Source: Anagrus nilaparvatae (lineage: Eukaryota > Arthropoda > Insecta > Hymenoptera > Mymaridae). From it: a stretch of DNA of 64,000 nt. Every line of letters begins with the position of its first letter. Position 1 is the first letter of the stretch. The notes beneath the pieces were generated by a model. That model was not told the DNA's origin, did not search any database, and was given only the letters and a program-made list of their open reading frames with translations. The position numbers and the translations under genes were made by a program. This document shows positions 59,309-64,000 of the stretch, piece after piece. The stretch covers positions 3,102,501 through 3,166,500 of the forward strand of contig JAKSXM010000007.1 of assembly GCA_022575985.1 (NCBI GenBank), in the 5' to 3' direction.

Positions 59309-61874
59309 TATTGGCTTAGTCATAAAGAATAAGACAAAATTTTATTTTATTTTCAGTTTATTTTAATAAACAGTAACAATTAAAAATAAAATTGGTAAAA
59401 TCACTTGATGGAGTAAAATCAATTGTAGAATATATTTTACAAAATAAAATCTTACATAAAATAAATTATTAAAAACTGATAAATTTAAAGTAGTTCTTTC
59501 ATAAGAAAAACTGCTTTAAGACTTACATATTCTTGTAGGTAAAAGTTCACAAAAAAGATGGTATCCAACGGCCTTAAGCCGTCCAAATTTTCGAAAAATT
59601 CGACATTAAAATTTCAAAAAAATACATGCGTTCTTATGGGAGAAATTTTTTAACCTAGATTTTTAAGACCGAAGCCAAATAGTGCATGAATAAAACCGGT
59701 GACGTTTTAAAGTAGACAATCTATAGCTTGAGCTTAAATTTTGCTGTACCCTTGTAGAAAAACCATAAACTTAAAAAATAACTTCACCTATAACTTTTTT
59801 TTGAAGTGGTGAAGTTTTGGAAAAATAATTTTTACAGAGCTTTGAATAAATTATAAATTTATTCAGAACCCCTTGTGTCCAATACATTTGGAACAATAAA
59901 TTACGTCATGTGGTTATGGATCGATTTATTATGTTGAATAAACATTCTGGGCCAAGAAACACATGGTCCTATGGTATAAAATAAGGATTAAAAAACTATC
60001 TTCTAAATAAGGATGGAGCTTTATTTTTAAATTGCTGCAAAAATTGAAAGTTTTGATTTAAATAGATTTTATAGATCAAAAAATGTACTGCAAGCCTTTT
60101 GCTTAAAAATTCTTTAGTTATCTCTTTTCTAGTTATCTGTTTCCTATAAGACCTATTTTCAACAAAAAAAATGTAATGTTAGCATCAAAGTAAAAATTGG
60201 TTGTATTGGGCCAAGAATAGTCGTATCGATTTTTATTTATCATGAAGAGACATTTTTCTATAAAAATACATCGTTAACGCAGCTCCAAAGGAGACCTTTA
60301 TAAGGGAAAAATAAGGCCAACCAAAAGTTGCCAAAATAAGAAATAAAACTTTAGCAACATTTAAAAGATTTTTATAACTTGTAAATCTGTATTTCCGTAG
60401 GCCCAGAAGGCTCGTTGGAATGAACGGATGGTAGTCAGCATCTTTTTTCATTGTAATAAATCGACGCATAATCAAATGCACTGGGCTCCCCTGGCCAACG
60501 CTTTGACTAAATTATACAATCAAATTGATGCAATTAATTTAAAAGACAGTTTTCTCTAAATTTTTTCCAAAAGGACTGAACATTTTATCGCTTTATGAAA
60601 TTATTTTTATATATTGAGTAAAAGTTTTCAGAATTCAAGTGATTTTACTGCAAATTGAAAATGTAGAATTAAATAAATCAGACAAAAATTATTTATTAAA
60701 TCGATTGTTTGCGTATTTAGAATAAATAAAAGAATGTTCGTGGAGTTTAAACTTAAATCAATACATTGAATTTATCGAAAAAAAAAAATTTAGCCAACAA
60801 TGTTTGTAATGTAAAACTTAGCAACAGTTTTTAGTTACATATTGTGCTGAAAAGTACCTTAAAAGTTAAGGATTTCCGTTTCTATGCATAAAATATCTCA
60901 AAAATAAGCAAAAATGATTTATTTCTAATTTTCTGAAAAAAATTAAAATTATTATTTAGTTTATCACACAAGCAAATTTATATTTCTTTGATATTAATTG
61001 AGTAAGCAAATAATTTCAATTTTTTTTTTCTAACAAATAAATACCCATTAACAATTTTTAAAAAATTTATTTAGATTTTAGACCAAGAATTTAATTGTAG
61101 TTACAGTTGTAACGAGGTGTTAACTTTTCTTTCTTCTTCTTCTATTCTACAAATCAGCACATTTATTGTAAGTAATTGTTTACAATGTAAAAAAAGAATA
61201 AATTTAAAGAATAATCAAATGAAAATATTAGATTTAAAATAAACATTAATTGTTATTTTAGGATATACTTTATATATTTATATTTTATCTATTTTAAATA
61301 ATTTCAAAATATGGATTGTGCATTTAAATCAATATTAACAATTTTGTGTTTTTCAAGGTAAATAATAATTTTTCATCCACAAAGTTTGCACGTACTCATC
61401 AAGGACAAATTTTACGTTGAGTTATTTAGGTATGTTGAAAAAAATTATTGATTTTCGTTAGGGACTTTAAAAAAATAGGGTTTGTCTAAAAATTGGTATG
61501 ATCATGCTTCGAATCTCCCTTCCAGATTTTTCAAATTTCCAGTCCAGATCTTTTTAAGTTATTTAACTCAAATGATATATCCAGCTTAGCTAAAAAATGT
61601 TAAAACTCTTAAAACACGTGAAATCAATTCCTATTGTGAACTTTCTTTTAATTTTTTTATATCATTTTTTCAAAGAAACCAAAAAAAATTTTTAAATATA
61701 GTTTATTCCAAAATAGTTTCTGAACATACCCCTAAAAATAAATTTTACTATTTTAATATCTATTTTTCTTCAGCTTTTCTGTTTACAATAAGTTCTAATA
61801 TTCCATTGGTAATAACGAATTAATTATTAAATTTTTCTATTTTAACATGGAACATGTTTATAGACAGGGGGTAC
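59309..61874. other. Gene-free stretch with two degenerate pieces of repeat R
   Basis: Decayed pieces of the 66-codon frame region lie at about 59880-59990 (plus; GTGGTTATGGATCGATTTATTATG) and 60390-60480 (minus; GCCCAGAAGGCTCGTTGGAAT on plus). No intact gene is seen. Confidence 0.4.
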
Positions 61875-62205
61875 CTCAAAACTTGAAAATTAAGGGGGGG
61901 GGGCTCAAATTAGTCCGGTTTAAAAGAGGGAAGGTCAAATGAGACTGAGAATAATTTCAATTTAGGGACTTTAAAAAATCTGGGCTTAGGGACTCTGAAA
62001 AATTCGGGATTAGGGAATAAGAATATTAACGGTTTAGAATTCTAACATTTAATAAGGTGATAATTACAAATTATAAAATTAGGAAATTGTATTGTAACGT
62101 TGCCTAACATTTGCATTATACCTAGTCCTCAGCTGGAAGTAAAAATGTTCCATGCATTTAGGTTGTGTTTACACAAACTGGTTTTAAGATTTATTTTCCC
62201 AAATG
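61875..62205 (+). repeat. Dispersed repeat R4, copy 3, abutting an IR gene
   Basis: G run, GGTCAAATGAGACTGAGAATA, GGGACT..GAAAAAT echoes, then GTTGTGTTTACACAAACTGG ending ~75 bp before the likely splice acceptor of the IR gene at 62289. Confidence 0.55.
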
Positions 62206-62288
62206 CGTATTTTCTTTTCTTTGTTACTGAGCAAAACATTTCAAAAAATGTATAATATATTCATAACATATTTCAGAATATCAAGCTA

Positions 62289-64000
62289 ATGAAGTTTCTG
62301 CGTCTCATTTATTCCCTGCTGCTTCTAAATTTAGTTTACTCAAATGATGTCAAAAATTTTATCAGTCAAGTATTAAAAGAAGTGCAACCGAACCAAATTA
62401 CTTTGTTATCAGACTTTAAAACTGGAAATCCAACTAATCAATGTGACTACCAAACGATTTTCAAACATCTTATGAGACAAGTCCCAACGAAAATGGTTAA
62501 TTTAAATGAGCCACCTTCATTCGTGAAATGGGGCATAGCTGAAATTGCGTACAATCCAAATTACACAGCTCCGTTACATTTTGTTGTGCTAACCGAAGAT
62601 TTGTATCAGGACAGAATGTATGATAAATTTACTAATGCGATATGGCTGATTTTCGATTCATTGTTTTATTTGAGTACAGCAAAAGTCATCCTAATAATTA
62701 ATACCAGCGCAAATATTTCACTAGACTTTTTTTATAATTTTTTTGAAAGAACAGAGTTCGAAGGATTTATTGATTTCACCATTTTTCATTGCAATCCTAA
62801 AAATTATTCTACTCTTTATTATAATCGCTTCTCAGATAGCCTACCATATCAAAGATTTCAAAATGGTTCAAACGATAAAATACTCCCTGATAAGTTAAAA
62901 AAAATTAATGAATACAAATTGAGAGTAGGAGTTTATTTTGATGATTGGCCAGTTATGTACAGAAACTACACTTTCAATTATAATTGGAACGAAAATTTTT
63001 ATTTCCTCATATTTGTTTACAAACTTTATGAATGTTTCGTAAGTTCATTGAACATTACCTCAGCAACAATTATACCGGTTACCAGTAAAAATTACGTTGG
63101 TGTATCGATAATCAACAATAACTTAGATTTACATTTGGAAAGAGTTTTGATTCCCTTAGAAAGCAATTTATTAAGTGTTTATTTATTGAAAGAAATAAAA
63201 TTCATTTTAGTCATTCCCGTTATAAGCCAAAAAATTTATCAATTTCAGAAGATATTTTCTATTCTTTCTTGTTAATCATTGGGTTGGTGTTAATATTTCT
63301 ATTATGTGCTTACGGTTTTAAATTTAAACGGAACGAATGGTCGGCATTTAATATTTTTATCTTTTTTTTGGGAATTGGAATTGATATTAATCCACGTCGA
63401 TGTTTAAGATCAATTATAATTTTTTTTACCATGTTTGCCGTTTCGTTCTTTTTCTTTTCCGATCTTATTGCTGATTTAACAACTTTTAAATACGAGCATA
63501 GAGAAATGGAAGTCATTAAATCTTTTAAAGAAATATTTGAAAAAAATATTACGGTGATATTTCATTATACTTGGTTAGCAGGATTACTTAATTATTTAAG
63601 ATTGATGTCAACTGGTTTAGTTAGGAACGTTACGGATATTGCCAAAATTATTCCAAATTATATTTGTTCTTATAATACAATAATTATCGAAACCGATTAC
63701 GATACTGAAAAATATTTTTATTTAAGTAAATCCTCATGCAATGGTATAAAACTGAGAATGAGTAACTTAGTCCTAAAGCAAGCTTATTATGTAATTATGT
63801 TTAAAGGAAATTCCCCTATAAGGAACAAATTTGCTGAAATTTACTTGAAAATAATTGAAGCAGGTTTGGATGTAAAATGGAAATCTGATTACGATAATGT
63901 TAATAAAATCGATAAGAGAATAAAATATGAGGAATCGAACGACGAAGAAGATCCGTTGATCTACGCTTTACTTTCAGTGATGGCTTTTGGAACAATAATT
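62289..64000 (+). CDS. Divergent ionotropic receptor-like gene, frameshifted, cut by window edge
   Basis: From the ATG at 62289 the frame encodes a signal peptide (MKFLRLIYSLLLLNLVYS), an N-terminal region and an S1 lobe (YKLRVGVYFDDWPVMYRNY). It stops at 63275 just after the residues IPVISQ. The next frame, from about 63233, continues the alignment without a gap: transmembrane 1 (FLLIIGLVLIFLLCAYGF), pore-like FLGIGIDINPRR, transmembrane 3 (IIFFTMFAVSFFFFSDLIADL), S2, and the start of transmembrane 4 at the window end. The shift is explained by loss of one A in the six-A run at 63229-63234, so this is either a young pseudogene or a homopolymer sequencing error. It is clearly older than the other three copies, yet keeps the acceptor-like TTTCAG 12 nt before the ATG. 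Confidence 0.85.

Overview
The window looks like nuclear DNA of an insect. It is very AT-rich and gene-poor, full of microsatellites, palindromic non-autonomous DNA transposons (MITEs) and a non-LTR retrotransposon relic. Its only clear genes belong to the ionotropic receptor (IR) family, the arthropod chemosensory relatives of ionotropic glutamate receptors. Single-exon, strongly divergent, tandemly amplified IRs suit a parasitoid wasp or similar hymenopteran, but that placement is inference. I see no bacterial, organellar, rRNA or complete tRNA sequence.

IR cluster. There are four gene copies: a minus-strand gene cut by the left edge (1-538), a complete minus-strand gene (10511-12364), a complete plus-strand gene (28886-30748), and a more divergent plus-strand gene that runs off the right edge with one frameshift (62289-64000). 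The two complete genes face each other head to head inside an inverted duplication (arms 7508-12833 and 28437-33947). Broken IR pieces remain at 28056-28251 (5' end only) and 31076-31470 / 10200-10591 (3' end only). The 3' relic has been fused out of frame to the minus-strand gene and gives it a new C-terminus. All four genes share a splice-acceptor-like site exactly 12 nt before the ATG, so an upstream exon is likely.

Repeats. One large dispersed family (R, at least seven copies) accompanies the IR units and carries a recurring ~66-codon open frame. Other elements are a GC-rich-TIR transposon holding a 14-bp minisatellite (1138-2667), an hAT-like element with a perfect 8-bp target duplication (35328-36498), and an hAT MITE inside a LINE reverse transcriptase, also with a perfect 8-bp duplication (23780-23946). 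There are two long foldback elements (19111-19662, 41396-42020), a MITE family with a tRNA-like B box (25358, 36979), a satellite with higher-order structure (155-bp monomers in 467-bp units, 53860-55235), and a possible 2-kb TIR element (56719-58749).

The least explained signal is in the apparently empty region 22-52 kb. Five sites, three on plus and two on minus, carry the 16-mer TTCTCGCAAGTGAAAT (one has a single mismatch), each followed after exactly 13 bp by a TATA box. This is the layout of an insect snRNA-type (PSE plus TATA, RNA polymerase III type 3) promoter, yet no U6 or other known small RNA lies downstream. They may mark a family of undescribed small non-coding RNA genes.
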